Part shown: positions 62,876 to 64,000 of the stretch, one piece after another
Position numbering within the stretch: the stretch's first letter is position 1
Layout of the letters: each line of letters opens with the position of its first letter
From: Fibrisoma montanum
Lineage (GTDB): Bacteria > Bacteroidota > Bacteroidia > Cytophagales > Spirosomataceae
Direction: 5' to 3'
NCBI RefSeq assembly: GCF_003583365.1
Contig: NZ_QXED01000003.1
Coordinates: 248,001-312,000, forward strand
DNA: 64,000 nt
The notes under the pieces: model-generated
Told to the model about the DNA's origin: nothing
The model's database searches: none
Seen by the model: only the letters and a program-made list of their open reading frames with translations
Position numbers and translations under genes: made by a program

Positions 62876-64000
62876 ATGCAATCTCCTAACCCTTTCCGCA
62901 CCTTACAACAATACCGTGCGGCTTATCTGCGACAGGATTTTCCGGCCGGAGTATCGGTTTTTCTTGTTGCCCTCCCCCTTTGTCTGGGCATTGCCCTGGC
63001 TTCCGGAGCCCCGTTGTTTTCGGGCCTGGTTGCCGGGATGATCGGCGGAATTGTTGTCGGCCTGCTGTCGGGTTCCGAAGTCAGTGTCAGTGGGCCGGCG
63101 GCCGGCCTGGCTGTCATCGTGGCTGATGCCATTGCAAAGATAGGCTCTTACGAAGCGTTTCTGGCGGCTGTTGTGATCGCCGGCCTGATTCAGCTCCTGC
63201 TTGGGCTGCTCAAAGCGGGGCGGTTCAGCAGCTTTTTCCCGGATAGTGTCATCAAAGGCATGCTGGTTGCCATCGGGCTGGTTATCATCCTGAAGCAGAT
63301 TCCGCACGCCCTGGGGCGGGATAACGACTACGAGGGTGAGTTTGAGTTTGCCCAGCTGGCCGATGGTGAAAATACCATTTCGGAGATTTACCGGGCCATC
63401 GAAACAGCCAGCCCCGGCGCGGTGCTGATCAGTTCCCTGTCGCTTATTTTCCTGATTGTCTGGGAGCGAACGGCCGGGCGCAGCAACCGAACGTTTTTCC
63501 GCAACTTCCCCGGGGCGCTCGTCGTAGTGTTTATCGGCATAGCGCTCAACGAGTTTTTCCGGACCTCGATGCCAGCCTGGTACCTGGGCGATACGGCACA
63601 TCAGCACATGGTTCAGGTGCCGATCATCGCTGCCGGCAAAAGTCCGTTTTCGATTTTCGATTTCCCGGATTTCAGCGTACTGGCTAACCCGCAGGTCTAT
63701 TTCATCGGCATCACCATCGCGATTGTTGCCAGCCTGGAAACGCTGCTTAACCTCGAAGCCTCCGACCGGCTCGATACCCACCGTCGCGTGTCGTCGCCCG
63801 ATAAGGAGCTGATTGCGCAGGGAATTGGCAACACCCTGTCGGGATTGATCGGTGGTCTGCCGGTAACGTCGGTGGTAGTTCGGACGTCGGCCAACATCTA
63901 CAGCGGCAGCCAAAGCCGGGTTTCCGCTATTCTGCACGGCATTTTTCTGCTGGTGGCGGTGTTCCTCGGCGGGCCACTGCTCAATCTGATTCCGCTTTCG
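62876..64000 (+). CDS. SulP family anion transporter, 3' end beyond window
   Basis: 375 codons present, open at the window edge. Start MQSPNPFRTLQQYRAAYLRQ; then FPAGVSVFLVALPLCLGIALASGAP, VSGPAAGLAVIVADAI and NTLSGLIGGLPVTSVVVRTSANI, core motifs of the SLC26/SulP fold with multiple membrane helices. Transports bicarbonate, sulfate or another oxyanion; the Bacteroidota branch is sometimes linked to a carbonic anhydrase, which would lie past the window. Confidence 0.92.
   Translation, partial: MQSPNPFRTLQQYRAAYLRQDFPAGVSVFLVALPLCLGIALASGAPLFSGLVAGMIGGIVVGLLSGSEVSVSGPAAGLAVIVADAIAKIGSYEAFLAAVVIAGLIQLLLGLLKAGRFSSFFPDSVIKGMLVAIGLVIILKQIPHALGRDNDYEGEFEFAQLADGENTISEIYRAIETASPGAVLISSLSLIFLIVWERTAGRSNRTFFRNFPGALVVVFIGIALNEFFRTSMPAWYLGDTAHQHMVQVPIIAAGKSPFSIFDFPDFSVLANPQVYFIGITIAIVASLETLLNLEASDRLDTHRRVSSPDKELIAQGIGNTLSGLIGGLPVTSVVVRTSANIYSGSQSRVSAILHGIFLLVAVFLGGPLLNLIPLS

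Noticed and set aside
62903-63937. 344-codon open frame on the minus strand
   Set aside because: It lies antisense to the SulP transporter, whose family motifs are clear; the minus frame has low-complexity Gln/Asn/Arg-rich sequence typical of a shadow frame.

Overview
The window reads as chromosome of a Bacteroidota bacterium, most likely Cytophagales of the Spirosoma type (inference). Supporting signs are a complete SusC/SusD locus with its own ECF sigma factor and FecR anti-sigma, a fused MurF-alanine racemase, weak or absent Shine-Dalgarno sequences, a few promoter elements of the TAnnTTTG type, and a tRNA-Ser gene without an encoded CCA. Base composition is moderately GC-rich except for one AT-rich gene near 41 kb.

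1-14.4 kb: a complete 13.9-kb Tn3-family transposon (475..14392) lies beside a GrpB-family gene. It has 37-bp terminal inverted repeats (36/37 identical) and a perfect 5-bp target duplication, CAATA. Its tnpA is broken by a frameshift joined to an apparent internal deletion, while tnpR is intact. Eight passenger genes all point toward the left end: an antibiotic-biosynthesis-monooxygenase-like protein, a UvrA2-type ATPase without the UvrB-binding domain, two zinc alcohol dehydrogenases, a membrane-anchored SRPBCC protein, a royal-jelly/SMP-30-type beta-propeller, a TMEM175-type channel and an unknown membrane-anchored protein. They look like a stress or electrophile-detoxification cargo. About 1.2 kb at the right end holds no convincing gene.

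14.4-19 kb: an SMP-30/gluconolactonase, aldose 1-epimerase, a TPR lipoprotein, a small unknown protein and an AraC regulator.

19-32.7 kb: a nine-gene minus-strand operon, ECF sigma - FecR - SusC - SusD - enolase-superfamily enzyme - large secreted PHP-like protein - unknown secreted protein - WD40 protein - second enolase-superfamily enzyme. It resembles a polysaccharide-utilization locus but has no recognisable glycoside hydrolase. The presence of two acid-sugar-dehydratase-type enzymes suggests uptake and breakdown of sugar-acid-containing or other small ligands.

32.8-40.8 kb: L,D-transpeptidase, ABC exporter, alpha/beta hydrolase, GNAT, DoxX-like and BrkB-like membrane proteins, a small gene interrupted by a nonsense codon, and a DUF5958-like protein.

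40.8-42.5 kb: an accessory patch next to tRNA-Ser(UGA), made of an AT-rich AbiGi-type abortive-infection antitoxin without its partner and an internally deleted serine recombinase.

42.4-64 kb: mostly housekeeping and envelope genes (purL, Uma2 nuclease, inositol monophosphatase, DinB/YfiT, DUF4403, NAD(P)-binding reductase, AraC, AlkA-like glycosylase, CorA, lipoprotein agmatine-deiminase-like enzyme, MurF-Alr, two ferritin-like proteins, a THUMP-like methyltransferase and a SulP transporter cut by the window end). Three low-complexity purine/pyrimidine inverted repeats stand out here: one forms the leader of purL, one is inserted in frame inside the racemase half of murF-alr, and one fills the gap just behind that gene.
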